A DNA stretch of 64,000 nucleotides from Larix kaempferi (Eukaryota > Streptophyta > Pinopsida > Pinales > Pinaceae): the NCBI GenBank assembly GCA_027924585.1, contig BSBM01000036.1, forward strand, positions 4,023,001-4,087,000, in the 5' to 3' direction. This document shows, piece after piece, positions 1 through 11,812 of the stretch. Made by a program: the position numbers and the translations under genes. Every line of letters begins with the position of its first letter. Within the stretch, counting starts at the first letter, position 1. Under the pieces are notes generated by a model. It made no database searches, was not told the DNA's origin, and saw nothing but the letters and a program-made list of their open reading frames with translations.

Positions 1-141
1 ATCTCTATAGGAATACAACCACTTCCGTATAGAGGAATAATAACATCTCTATAGGAATACAATATACATATATGTGAAATACATTCCGAAGTTACATATA
101 CATCTACAAATAAGAGGAAATGGAAAGCAACAGATCTCCCT

Positions 142-642
142 ACCATAGAGAAAAATGTGTATCCTCTACTCGGGAAAATGCATCAAGAGCCACAAAGAAT
201 AGACTTGGCAACACTAGACAAGGAAAATTTGAAGCTGGTACAAGAAGTTAAAGAACTCCAAAATGCAGTCAAAAGAGAAGAAACGTATGCCTGTATAATT
301 TTTCAAATGGCAATTGAAATACACTAGGAAAAAAGTGTTACTCCGTCAACTTTGAAATAAAAAGGGCGTATTATGTGTCAAGCCAAAATCCAATGGCTCA
401 TGCACAGTCATCCATTACCAATGGCACCACTATTCAGCTATGCCACCAAAAGGGAGACATCGGTATTCTTCATGAGGTTAGCGCTGCATCTTCAACTTCA
501 TGCTAACCGCATTGCAACTTCTGTCCTTAAGACATTTGAAATCCCTCACAACAGAAGCTGCTTTTATGTGACCAACCACAACTTGGGTTCCTATGCATAT
601 GTCCGCCTCTTACAAGGCTGCATTCACAACAATTCCTTATAA
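142..642 (+). pseudogene. Degenerate coiled-coil fragment, unknown family
   Basis: One frame stays coding-like from about 142 to 642, interrupted by TAG at 325-327 and by a TAA just before the ATG at 373. The first part is rich in Lys, Glu and Leu in heptad-like spacing (LDKENLKLVQEVKELQ), which suggests a coiled coil. The second part, 89 codons from 373, has no recognisable domain. I do not recognise the family. It could be the eroded 3' end of the same kind of coiled-coil gene that follows at 1618, but I see no direct sequence repeat that proves this. Confidence 0.3.
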
Positions 643-1480
643 GAAGGCAAGTTACTCCATTCCCACATGATCCAGAGCAGAATTTGGGCAGAGAGATTGT
701 TAGTAATATTATCCACAAATGGCTCGGTTGTGCCGAAAAGGAGAATCACCGTCTCTAAAATGACAATCTCAAGGAACACACTCGTCACGTAAGGATTGGA
801 AGAGCCAGATAAAGTTTTAGGGGGCTCGAAGGGAAGTCCATCAATGGGAGAGATCTAGTAAGGGAGGGAGATGAGCCTGGGTTTTAAACCCCCGAGAGCG
901 CCCCTGATTAAAAACCACTAAGGACAGGTGTCACCTCTCCAGTCATTCAGGGGGCAAAATATGGTTTACTCAAACCATATCCTTGATCCCCTGAAACCAC
1001 TTGGGGGGCAATTAGGGTGGTTTCTGTAGGTGGGAGCCACCAGGCAGTTAAACGATGATGAAAGTGGGCCACATGTTGAAAGGCGTACTAATGATCACTC
1101 ATCCCGAGGAGATAACTTGAAAGATCGACGACAGTCAGTATTTCAGGGCACCCAATCTGTCCGATATTTAATCCAACGAAGCCGCCCCTAAATAAGAAAC
1201 CACTAGGTCCACGTTGCGCATTTTCCCGCAATCAGGACCTCGAAAGTGGTTTTCTAAACCCGTTCTAGAGGAGCCATGAAACCACCTTTAGCCACCACTC
1301 ACCATTTCCCGAGGCTTCGCACTCCTGTCCCCTCGCATTAACCCCAAACATGCGTAAACGGTCATTCCTGCCGCCATCTACATCATTTGGCTCCTGATGC
1401 ATTTAAGGAGGCTATCTACCCCCATCCCTGAATCCAATCCGAGCACCCCACGTACTACCGCATTTATGATTGGCTCGCCC
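643..1480. other. Non-coding stretch upstream of the long broken frame
   Basis: No convincing frame. Two purine tracts ending in GGGGGCAA lie near 948-957 and 1003-1012. They resemble the polypurine tract found just before the 3' LTR of Tat-type gypsy elements, such as the one at 60707-60718. An LTR could therefore begin near 1013, but no second copy of it was found, so an LTR is not claimed. Confidence 0.3.
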
Positions 1481-1491
1481 GAGGCTTTCCT

Positions 1492-1499
1492 TATAAATA
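1492..1499 (+). promoter_or_regulatory. TATA box upstream of the broken coiled-coil gene
   Basis: TATAAATA lies 119 nt upstream of the ATG at 1618, in a C-rich context typical of plant core promoters. Initiation would be expected about 30 nt downstream. It fits with the AATAAA at 5065-5070 to give a self-contained transcription unit. Confidence 0.5.
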
Positions 1500-1617
1500 C
1501 TCACCTTGAGCATCCATTCGATTAACTGTTTTCCCTTGACTCCGAGGCTCTCAAATATTTACCCACTTTCTTCAAAGCACCCCAGAATCCGTAGCCTGCA
1601 CACTCCCCTGCTCCAAC

Positions 1618-4600
1618 ATGACCTCCGAACGCATCCCTGAAGGTGCCTCTACGCCCTTGACCAACAGTTCAGATGACCATATCGGCGACGAGTTCTTTGA
1701 TGTCCATGACCCCGTATCCTCCTTCCATAACCTGCACTCATTAGCTCTGGAAGCCCAAGAGCAAGCAAGGAAGGGAAATGACCTGTTTAATGCGTCAACC
1801 TCCGGATTAGATAAAATGATCCTCCCGACGACCAAACATTTTCCTGAGGTAATACAATGGTGTGCATCTTGTTATGTGTCTGAGAAGAGAGCCATCATGT
1901 CTAGAAAGGGAAATGTGGTTTGTTCCATAAGCAACCAACCCATTATGGAGCTGACAAACACCCGAGAAGAGTCGGGTTTTCAGTTTGACGAAGGGGTGTT
2001 GAGCAGTAAGATGCAAGAGCTCCCTGCATAGGGAAGGGACACTTTCATCCGATTACTATTACCACCCGGAGAAAACTTTCCAGAAAATAGATCTCTGTGC
2101 AGTTTAGAGCTGTTTTCGGACTCAGCTAAGCCTATTTTGTCAATGATCTGTGTTCTCGGATACGAAAACGATCGGATAATAGACGACGTGGTGTTCGGTT
2201 TACTGTTCATGATGAACCTGTCACAGCAGGAGAACCCAGTAAAGCTAGATTGGGCTAGCTTCTTGGCTTAGTCGATCCATTTCCAGCTAAAAGCTCTCTC
2301 ATCGAAGAAGTTGTTTCGTTTCTGCTCTGTCCTTTTATACCTTATAATCTTCAGCAACAACACTTTGTTTAGTAAGGATGATCTAGAAAGGGTGGTATTG
2401 ACGGCCTCCCCGTAGGAAGATTTTTCCTTGTTTGTGGATACAGTAGTGGCCTCCATCTATACACTACTTTTTGATGCACCTCCTCCATGAGTCTTCCCAG
2501 AAAGCAAGCAGCTGCTTCAACTAGATCCAAATGAGCCGGTGGGCGATTGGTTTTGTTTTGAGAAGCATACGAAAATTTGGGTATATGGGGCAGAGCTAGC
2601 TCCATACAAATTACCTATGTTCCTGACCCATCGGCCTTTTGCACTAGAGTATATTCGTCAGAGGTTCAACTGTGACGATGTACACTTCATGAGGGGAAAC
2701 AGTGCTAGGACTTTCAAGGTCCTTTGTGAAGCAGGACCGTTTAAAGTAAAGGGAAGAGCCGCTCAAAAGATAGTCGAAGAGCTGTTGGTTGAATACAACT
2801 TTCCAGAAAGTATGAAGTGTAATTACGATCCCAAAGGCATCATCGGTCTAAGGAGGCAGTCAACCCATTCTGCAGCTTATCATCACGTGTCACATTCTTT
2901 TCTGGATAAGATATCCAATTTGAACAGTTGGGAGGAGGGTCTAGCTGCTCTAAACCTTGGTAGGATCACAGACACAAAACTTATTCCAACACCCCTCAAG
3001 CTGGAGGCATCCGTAAAAAGGGAAAGGTCAGAACCATCTTTCTCAACCCAAAGTGAGAAATCAGGAAGCAAGGGGACCGATACAAAGAAGCTAAAATTGG
3101 AGGGTGTTTCTACCCCAACCTCAAAAAGGTATGTCAGCATTCTACTCATGTAACACCTGTCATTGTCGAAATTTTTCCCTCGGCTACGTGGCCACAGAAT
3201 CAGAAGGATCAACCTATAGAAGGAGCCTTAGTTGCTACTTCGCCCTATAAAGCTGGCTTGTTCGGACATTACTCTGAAATAAAGAAAGACAGTGTAGGCA
3301 TGGAGAATTCCCTTTTTCCGAAGCAGGAGTTAGATGCAGGAAGGCAGTCCAGGATGCTGCCAGCTCTTGACCTTAAGGAGGGAGCCTTGAAGATGGATGT
3401 CTTGGAACAAATTACGTCGGGAGGAAAAAGAAGCCCTTCTAATTTTAAGGCCACCCAGATGATCATAAAGTTGGATGAGATTCCATCTAGAGATACTATC
3501 AAGCTTCATCGGCAAACAGGTGAAGCCGTATACAGGGATTTGCGGAAATTTACCCTCAACACTCATAGGTTGGAGGCTGCGGTGCATAAGTTAGATAAAC
3601 AATTGAAGAACGAAAAAGCTTCGAATAAAGCCAAGCAACTAAAAATAGCCAAGCTAGAGCAACAGGTCTTAAGAGTAGTACAAGATCCCAGTGATCGGTC
3701 TCCCTCAGAGGCTGTGTTGAATGAGAAGGATAAGGAGATTGCGATGTTAAGGAAGAGCCTGAAAATTTCTACTACCTAGCACTCGTAGACCACAGAGGTG
3801 GTTGCAATACAGACCAAGCTGGATAAATTAGCAGCTAATAGTCAACCACTCAGAGAGAGGATTACCTCGCTAGAAGGCGACTTGGAAATCGCCAAGAAGA
3901 AAAATCAGGAAATTCTTCAGCAAAAAGCAGCATCCCTCCAGGTCTCTGTAGCCTCAGACCCCGCCGACAAGTTAGTCCAAGCAATAGCCGAAATGAGTCT
4001 CAAGGAGGCCAAGCTCAACCAGGTGCAAGATCAGTTAAAAGCCAAGTCTAATGAACTTTTCGGGGTTAATGAGAAGCTTTCCAAAAGGGATCGGCTCATC
4101 ATGGAAATACAACAGACTGGGGATGAGCTCCAGATTGAAATCTAGGATTTGACCAGGAATCTCACCGGGAAACCATTAATAAAGGGTGCCAAGACTGCGA
4201 TATGGGAGGAAATGGCAGTACTGATATGTGCACAATGGATCCATTTCACTATAGTTCAAGAAGAGGTTGAAATCTCAAGGATTGCTGCACAAGATGCACG
4301 GGCTGTGGAAAGCAACATAGCAAAAAAGGACGAGATTTCCCGGGAAGTAATTGAGTTCCTTAATGAGAAATCATTCAAAGAACTTCAGGCTTATTCCATT
4401 AAAGACCACACTAGTATAATAATGGATGCTAACGGCGTAATTACCAAAGCATCACTGGCCTAGAACATGGCTGATATGGTCGCTCAGCTGAAGCACGAGG
4501 TGTGTGTTTTTAAGGAGCAGTTCCAAACAATTTTTACATTAGGCCTCCCATCTTTCTGGGACGGGAATGGTGATTTGTATCCAGAAAGAAATTACCTTTC

Positions 4601-4979
4601 CCAAATGGTAGAGGCGCGAAATTCTGAAATCCGTCTGACAGATACCCTTCAGGAACTCAGTGGGAAGGAGGTGGTTGATAAATTACATTCTAATTTCGAG
4701 ATCCTAAATCGTCTCCATGTTATTTTCAAGAGCTTACCAAAGGCCTCTTTCGAACGTTGTACTGATTTAGATGCCGCCTTAAGAGAACTCAAGTATTACA
4801 CCTTCCCAGTGGGTAAGCAATGGAAGGCCATCACCAAGTTCATCTCAACCAAGAAGTCAGAACGGTTTACTAAGGAACAAGTGGAAGCCGCAGCTTCAAA
4901 GCAGTTGCCCGCAGCCAAAGCATCCTCTAGCCAGCATGGCATACCTCTACAACAGATAAGCGGGTCCCAGACTCTCTGA
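1618..4979 (+). pseudogene. Long coiled-coil protein, broken (possible transposon ORF)
   Basis: A ~1,120-codon frame reads through almost the whole interval. Frame 1 covers 1618-3153 with TAG at 2029, 2269 and 2413 and TGA at 2488. After a frameshift near 3153-3258 the next frame covers 3258-4979 with TAG at 3777, 4143 and 4461. The N-terminal half is globular (Trp/Cys/Phe-rich). The second half from about 3500 to 4500 is a strong predicted coiled coil (Lys/Glu/Leu/Gln heptads). The tail is Ser/Ala/Gln-rich. The N-terminal part loosely recalls plant 'putative transposon protein' or gag-like ORF1 products, but I cannot name the family. No introns are needed, and a TATA box and AATAAA flank it. 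The stops are compatible with CAG-to-TAG or CGA-to-TGA decay, and no other breakage is needed except the frameshift. Confidence 0.55.
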
Positions 4980-5064
4980 TCATTTTTAGTCCTCAAGGTT
5001 GTTAGTTTTTGTAACAAATTTTGGTTAAGAATCACAAGTAGTCCTGATCAAGCCGTTGGGCTGA

Positions 5065-5070
5065 AATAAA
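5065..5070 (+). terminator. Polyadenylation signal AATAAA
   Basis: AATAAA sits 86 nt after the final TGA of the broken coiled-coil frame, followed by T-rich sequence. It is a plausible near-upstream element for 3' end formation. Confidence 0.45.
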
Positions 5071-5775
5071 CTTTTGTATTTTGTATATTTTTAATTTTCT
5101 AAAAGCCATTGGGCACAAACAATTTTGGAGAAGTATCTCAATGTTCGAAAAGACTATATAAGGTTAGGAAGGCATTAGCCAAAGGGTGCGCTCTTTGGTG
5201 TAAGAAGTATTACTTCTATGTTAGACAGTTGATCAATATAAAGAAACATATTATTACCCTATCTTGGAGCTAATGGATTCAAAGTTTTGATGTGCACATT
5301 TAGTATATTCTTTTGTTTTTCCATCCCTTTCATTTATGTATGATCTGCAGAGCTGTTCTAAGTTTATATGAGTGCTTGTGCTTAAATGTATTTCTTCTAT
5401 GGTAATTGGTAATTGAAGTATTCATGTTGATATATCTTGAAGTGATACCCTCGTATGATTCAGTGGTGTCCTGTTGTTCATTTTGTCAAGAATGTTGAAT
5501 TCCTCTCTCAGGCTCAACACGATCTTCTGCAAATGTGAAATAAAGATTTACTTGCACAGTACCTTTATCTTGCACCATTCCATTTCCATCTGCTACTAAA
5601 CAGTCTGATTTCTTTGCACATTGAAATACTGCCCGTTAACATTTCAAGATTGGAATTCTACATTGCTTCTGTCAGCTATTGTTTTAATTCAGTAAAGTTT
5701 TCAGAAGTGATTATTGATGCCCAGGCATAGTTCTAAAAAATAGCTTTAGAACATCTTTGGGACTAACAGAGATAT
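5071..5775. other. Intergenic, nothing recognised
   Basis: AT-rich sequence without a convincing frame, repeat or RNA gene. It ends at a PPR fragment. Confidence 0.5.
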
Positions 5776-6003
5776 TTGCTAAACACGCTTCTCCAGTTGT
5801 ATTCCAAGTGCGGGATTTTAATGGACGCTCGCAGAGTTTTTGACACTATAGCAGATTGGGATGAGTTCTCGTGGAATGTCATGATTGCTGCTTATGCCAA
5901 GTGCGGGAGTTTAATGGACGCTCGCAGAGTTTTTGAGACTATAGCAGATCGATATGAGTTCTCGTGGAATGACATGTTTGTAGAACTTTTTGGGGAAGTG
6001 TGA
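5776..6003 (+). pseudogene. PPR (pentatricopeptide repeat) gene fragment
   Basis: The translation contains two PPR units with the hallmark Y(S/A)KCG...DARRVF...FSWN(V/D)M. PPR proteins bind organellar RNA in plants, and this spacing (31 residues, S-type) is typical of PLS-class members. Only about two repeats remain, against ten or more in a real gene, so it is a fragment. The two units are also near-identical in DNA (gtgcggg at 5808 and 5901, period 93 bp), so the duplication is recent relative to the decay. The frame ends in TGA at 6001, shortly before the Mutator-like element at 6031. Confidence 0.75.
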
Positions 6004-6021
6004 GCGATTATTGTGTCCTCC

Positions 6022-7054
6022 ATGCCAAGCAGTGTGGAAGACATCGCTTATATATCGTGATGTGTACGATATATCGCAATGTCCAACCTCAAACGATATA
6101 TCGCTGACAAAAAATCACGATTTTTGCAAATATCACAATTTTTGCCCGATTCTTGAGGAAACATCGCGAGTCAATGGAAAATATTGTCGAGGCTACGGAT
6201 AGTCCGGCATAAAACCCAATTTTTGAATTTTTTTTGTCATTTTGCTTGCTTGTTGAGGGGTTTGGAGAGGAAAGGAGCTTGCTATCATTTTGTTTGGAGC
6301 CAAGGTGTAGATTCATTGTGTTTCCATCAACAATCACCGAGTTATTGTGGATTGGGGATTGATTCCCATTAGTGGTTTCTCAATTTGCAGGTACGTATAT
6401 CATTGTGTAACCATTCGTTCATCTTTTTTTGTTTGTTTTGGTAAATTTTTTATAGGTTTAGGGTTTTATCAATGTTCCCTCTTCTTGTGAAATTTTAAAG
6501 AGATATCTATTATGTCAGAGTGTAGCTTCTCCTTCTGTTCGAGCACATCATACTCCGTTGCCACCCGTAGGGCCTTATTCAGCTAGAGGAAGAGCCATTA
6601 CTAGAGCAATCACCTTTTCCCGTAAAGGGGGTAGAAGGAATCACTAGTTTAGTTTATTTGATTTCATTGTACTATGTAGTATGTAGATCTTAGTTGACAG
6701 TTGACTCGTGATGATGAGATACATTTATTATATTTTTGATGATATTTTGAGGCTCTAGAGTCAGTACACTCCTTACTACTCAGGAGTCAGGAGTCAGGAC
6801 ATGATTTAGTATAGATGCATGATATATCATTAGACATCTTATACATAATATATATTTGTTTTCTTTTCATATTTATGTGGCAATGTGTTTATTTGATGTT
6901 GTTGTTGATTTAAATCTTTAAAAATTTGAAAAAAATGAATATTTTTGTATTTTTTTGAAGTGTGTTGATATTTTCCCCGATATTGCCGATAAGTTGTGTT
7001 CCGGACCCTCGACGATATTTTCACCGACACGATGTCTCCACATTGATGCCAAGT
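6022..7054. mobile_element. Non-autonomous Mutator-like DNA transposon with 9-bp TSD
   Basis: The element spans 6031-7045. Its termini are imperfect inverted repeats: AGTGTGGAAGACATCG at the left and the complement CAATGTGGAGACATCG read inward from the right. Flanking 9-bp direct repeats ATGCCAAGC (6022-6030) and ATGCCAAGT (7046-7054) match at 8 of 9 positions. Nine bp is the Mutator-superfamily target duplication length. Subterminal DNA at the left is full of CGATATATCG-like palindromes. No transposase frame is present, so it would depend on an enzyme supplied elsewhere. Confidence 0.7.
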
Positions 7055-7190
7055 GCCTTGTGGTGATTATGAAGCTGCCAAAAGATTGAGATACAACAAC
7101 TAGCTGGCTATGCTAACCAAGTGCCCTGTGGTGATTTTGAAGCTGCCAAAAGATTGAGATACAACAGCTGGCTGACTATGTCGGCCAAGT
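7049..7190. repeat. 68-bp tandem repeat, two copies plus a stub
   Basis: CCAAGTGCC begins at 7049 and again at 7117, and CCAAGT recurs at 7185, giving an exact 68-bp spacing. The units share 'gaagctgccaaaagattgag'. The array starts inside the right target duplication of the Mutator-like element. Confidence 0.75.
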
Positions 7191-9658
7191 TTCAGGTTAT
7201 AATGATGAATCATATTACTCATGTGTTCAAATTACTTATACCGCAAACCTTTTCAAAAGTATGTTAAGGGAAAATGATTTTGTGAGTAGCATTATTATGA
7301 GGTTATCATCATCAGTTATCAATCATGTTATGTTATGTTCATTTTGCTATCTTTACATTATTACTTCAGTTATCTTAAGTAGAGAAAGCTTGAAACTGCA
7401 AATGCTTTTGATGTGATCGCATAATTTATCCATGAGCATGCAATTAATTGCCTAATAGTGGATTATTCCGGCATTGCAAATGTTTGCGAGACTGTAAAGT
7501 TTTATCTCTTAATTTTTAATGTTGAAGTGTAGGATTATACTTTTCCAATGATTATTATATTCATATTTTGATTATTATCAGTCTCTGACGTCTCTGGCAG
7601 TAGGGATTATAGAAATTGCTCTGCGAGAAAAAAACTATTAATTCTATAGGTTTTCGAGATCGTTTAACCAAAGTTTTTAAAGGCCATTTTTGTTTTGGCC
7701 AATCAAATATTTGAGAACTTATTTGGCCTGTTTTCGAGGTCTCCTGAAAACTCTGCATTGCATGGAATCCACCTAGACTGGCAACCCCACATTACATGTA
7801 ATCCACCTAACCAGCGCTGCATGGAGCAAGCGTTGAAGCCACCTAACCGACACTGCATGAAGGGAGCATGGCAAGCTTCATGCCTCCTCCCTAATTCCAT
7901 TTTCCTACCAGTTGCACCTATTTCCCCCTGCTCGAGAAGGAAAGAACCTGCATAGATCTAGGAGTGAGAGAGAAGTCATTCCTAAACCTGCTTCTGCCAA
8001 AGGCATTCTCCTTCTGCTACTTGCTATTGAGGAGAAATATCGAGGAGACTAATCGTTAGAATATATGGCAGTTGCAATACTATAAAGACAGGTTTCCAAA
8101 ACCAAGTGAGTTTATTGTGGTTACAGTACCATAAAGAGTGGTTTCCAAAAGCATTCGAATTTATTCTGGTTGCACTAACCTGTTTTTGGTAATCAATTCT
8201 TATTGTTTTTTGTTACAACACATTTAAGTTTTTTGATTAAAAAATTATTACTAACTGTAGCAGTAGATGTACTGGAAAAAAAATCAAAATACGAGCAATC
8301 TTCATTTATCAAACCCTGAACACAAGTCTCGTGCATCAAATGTATTATCGTCCTCCCCTCCCGCAAAGATTCTTCCATCAACTGCTCATTGAAGCATTAA
8401 ATTGCTCTTCGTATATCTTGTAGGGAAAGTATTAAAACACCATTGGCCTTAAATAAAAGATGGTATATACATTATCATAGTAACACCTGTCTTTTTATGT
8501 CACGAAAATAATGATGCTGTCTATTTTGTTGCAAGCACAATATACATCCTACCCTAATGAGAAACTTGAGATGCTGGAGAACTATACGACAACCATGAGC
8601 ATGTGAGATGTAGCATATCCTGTGTGAAGCCAAGAAATTCAGTCTTTCATGGTGCATTAAAGACACACAAGCTTACTAGCCAGCTCGAGGCTATCGAAAT
8701 TTTGGGTTGTATTTTTTAGCATTTTATGTTATGTGTTCATGTCCAGTCTAGTGTTTTTCTCTTGCTACCTCTGCTTACCAAAACCATGAACCAAAATACC
8801 ATTTGACCTTCACTCATGGTCGTGGACCAATCTACCATTCTTCTCATCCAACTCAGCTCAACAGTCACAACGACTTTATTGAATAGTTTGTCTCTAATCT
8901 GCTTAATCTTTTTCTCTTTTTTTCGTCTCAACTTCAAAGTACTTGCTAAAACCTTACAATGTTCTCCTTCTAATGTTCTCCCTAAGACCTTCTAGGGTTC
9001 CTCTAAGGGAAAATAAGAATCCATTCTACATTGTGACTTGAATATATCTGGGATCTTACTTTAATTATTCCTTGGATCCTGTTATAGATATTGCGTCCAT
9101 ATCTAAGGGATCACCATTATAACTCTCCTACGAAAAATAATATTTTTTTCGCTTTTTATTTATTTTGGATTCCAAGGTACACAGATTTTTAAATCTCAAG
9201 TAGATTAGTTGTTGGAGTACTCACATAGACGCTTGCCATTACTCAATTGTATTCGACTGAAATTAGCTGGATGAATCCGTTCCCCGCATAATCTTGATTA
9301 CTAGCGTATCCAGTTTTCTACTCTTTGAGCCATTAGAAACCTGTAATTACATATCCTCACAATACCATTGTTCTTTTTCAATGCTTTCGCTATCAAAACA
9401 TGGGCATCCTAGGATCTTGTCATTTCTCATTGATAAGTAATGAAGTGTAGTAGCTCATACAAAAAGTTATTTTTTTCAGAGTTATTATTAGTTTTTTAAT
9501 TCTCGAAGGGAAAGGAGGAAATACAAATACATTATATTATAATGATTTTATTAAGATTTAAATAAGAATATATGTGTATGCTTGTAAGGTGTTTTGTAAA
9601 TTTAAGACACCTGGTTAGCATAATTGCTTTCCTATGGGGGCAATGTTGTTCCTATGAA
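7191..9658. other. Intergenic, nothing firmly recognised
   Basis: AT-rich DNA with only short open frames on both strands, none with a recognisable domain. A small internal repetition (gcatg...atccacctaa) occurs around 7755-7860. Confidence 0.5.
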
Positions 9659-9926
9659 CCTATGCTCCATGAAATATAATCATAGCATAAATTTATTGTC
9701 TGTTGATTTAAACATATTGACCTATGCTCCATGAAATATGTATGCCAACTTTATGATTCCGAATGATAAATATCAAGTGAAACCACAATACTCTCATAGA
9801 ATGTGTAGAATTTTTTTCAAGGTTTGATCCTCTAATATTTATATCGACTGATAAATAACAAGCAAAACAACAATACTTTCATAGAATGTGTATGAAATTA
9901 TACAAGGTTTGCTCCTCTAATATTTA
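9659..9926. repeat. Two small tandem duplications (62 bp and 85 bp)
   Basis: CCTATGCTCCATGAAATAT occurs at 9659 and 9721. The following unit beginning GATAAATA occurs at 9765 and 9850 with shared 'tcatagaatgtgta' and 'cctctaatattta'. The copies are diverged. Confidence 0.6.
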
Positions 9927-11071
9927 AACCTATATTGATTATTGGACTCTCAATTTTTTGTATGATAAACCTGAATAGAATTCATCAAGTCTCCCTAACA
10001 TGGGAATTCTTGCTAGAATGTACTAAAAAAAACAAGTTTGTCATTGTTGAAACTTGTAAAATCAAGAACGTAGCCTTTGGATGATTGCTTTAATTCAATT
10101 TAAAGTGCTTAACATGAGCACCAATAGTCACATCACATCGATGGTGGAGATCGTTCACATATTCTATGTTCTGGTGCATTTAATGCTGATCTGGGAAAGA
10201 CAACAAAGGACAAAGATATGTGGAAGTAGTATAATGTAATAATGAAACATATATTACTATTTGTACCACGATTTTCAAGTGATTGCATCTAAATACAAAT
10301 ACAGGATTCTTGGCAAGTATAGGTATTAATTCATCGTCAACGATCTCATTCGTTAGTTCTAATTAATTGAGCAAACAATTTTTGAGTTTATTACAAAGTG
10401 TGTTATGTATAAGTCTTTGAGTTGATGGAGTCAACACAACACTTCAGGGATTTATGGCATGCCATTGAAAACAAATTAAAAAAATCCATATTTTACATAT
10501 TTATCATAGAGTACCAAATCAAAGAGTCTACCAAATCACAAAATTGAAAGGATGTTTATTGGAAACCTTGAATTATTTGTCTAAGATGATACTAATGTGC
10601 TCCTTGATCTTCACCAAAAAAGGTGGAATGCCATAATTGTCAGACAGTTACTAATAAATGCATAAGTCCAATCCTTCAGTTGGGCACCACCACGTTGGTA
10701 ATGCAGTCCTTATAGACCCGTCGCCATGTACACATGATTAAGTCAAATGCACGCCATTTTACTGAACACGCATATACAATTCTGCCAGTTGCATTGCAAC
10801 TTTCCCGTCTTTTGCTTTTAGTTTTGGCAGGGACTTGAAGCTCTGCTTCTATCTCTCTTGTTTAATTTGAAAAGGAGCATCGATAGAGGTGAATACACAT
10901 TGCTTGAGGTGAATAAGCGTTGCTTTAGATGGCAATGTTATGTAGACACAAAAAGTACATGTATACACGAAATAGTGGTAGGGTGTAACAATGTTTCCCC
11001 TCCATCTGGGTTCAAATCACATTGGAATAATAGGTGTGATGTTCTTTAAAAAAAACAAAAAATTAGTCTTC
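9927..11071. other. Intergenic, nothing recognised
   Basis: AT-rich sequence with no supported gene. The short open frame at 10858-11049 has no domain or codon bias that I can defend. Confidence 0.5.
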
Positions 11072-11500
11072 AATTCTTTAAATGCAAAAATAAAATGGCA
11101 TCTACAAAAAATAAAATAAAAAATGACATCTACAATGAGGCAAGATATTACTTTGACTTGTGCATGCCTATATATTACTTATGTCTACCTAAACTACTTT
11201 GACTTATGCATGCCTACATGACCAGGATATATTTTACTTATGTCTACCTAAACTAGGCTAGGCATACCACCTTATTTTACAGGGTTTACCAATTCTTTAA
11301 ATGCAAAAATAAAATGGCATCTACAAAATAAAAAAAATGACATCTACAATGAGGCAAGATATTACTTTGACTTGTACATGCCTATATATTACCTATGTCT
11401 ACCTAAACTACTTTGACTTGTGCATGCCTACATGACCAGGCTATATATTACTTATGTCTACCTAAACTAGGCTAGGCATACCACCTTATTTTACAGGGTT
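11072..11500. repeat. 219-bp tandem duplication
   Basis: The unit beginning AATTCTTTAAATGCAAAAAT at 11072 restarts at 11291, and both units end in ...ttattttacagggttt. Each unit holds an internal ~50-bp subrepeat (ctttgacttgtgcatgcct...tacctaaacta). Copies are very similar, so the duplication is fairly recent. It ends about 300 bp upstream of the host gene at 11813. Confidence 0.8.
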
Positions 11501-11812
11501 CAAACTTATAAAGGTAAGATTTCTATAATATATATATATATATAAAGTTTACTTTATAAAATTATTAATTTAATTATCATACTATTTTAATAATTTCTGA
11601 AATAATATATTATGAATTTAATTCGGGTTTTGTAAACGCTGAAGGTATATGGCAAGTTTCATTTGTCTGACGTTCTGCGGGTGAAACCATCTGTAAATTA
11701 AAAGTAAAACTTTCCCGGCGTATTCTGTGTACCTATTATTGACAGGATCTTTTAACGTTCACAAACAGAAACGAAGCCGTTTAAATTTCCTGCACATAAA
11801 CACGTTAAAAAA

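Noticed and set aside
7695-7955. 86-codon plus frame with repeated Cys/His/Pro motifs
   Set aside because: Explained by a small internal DNA repeat; there is a minus-strand shadow of similar length and no homology that I recognise.
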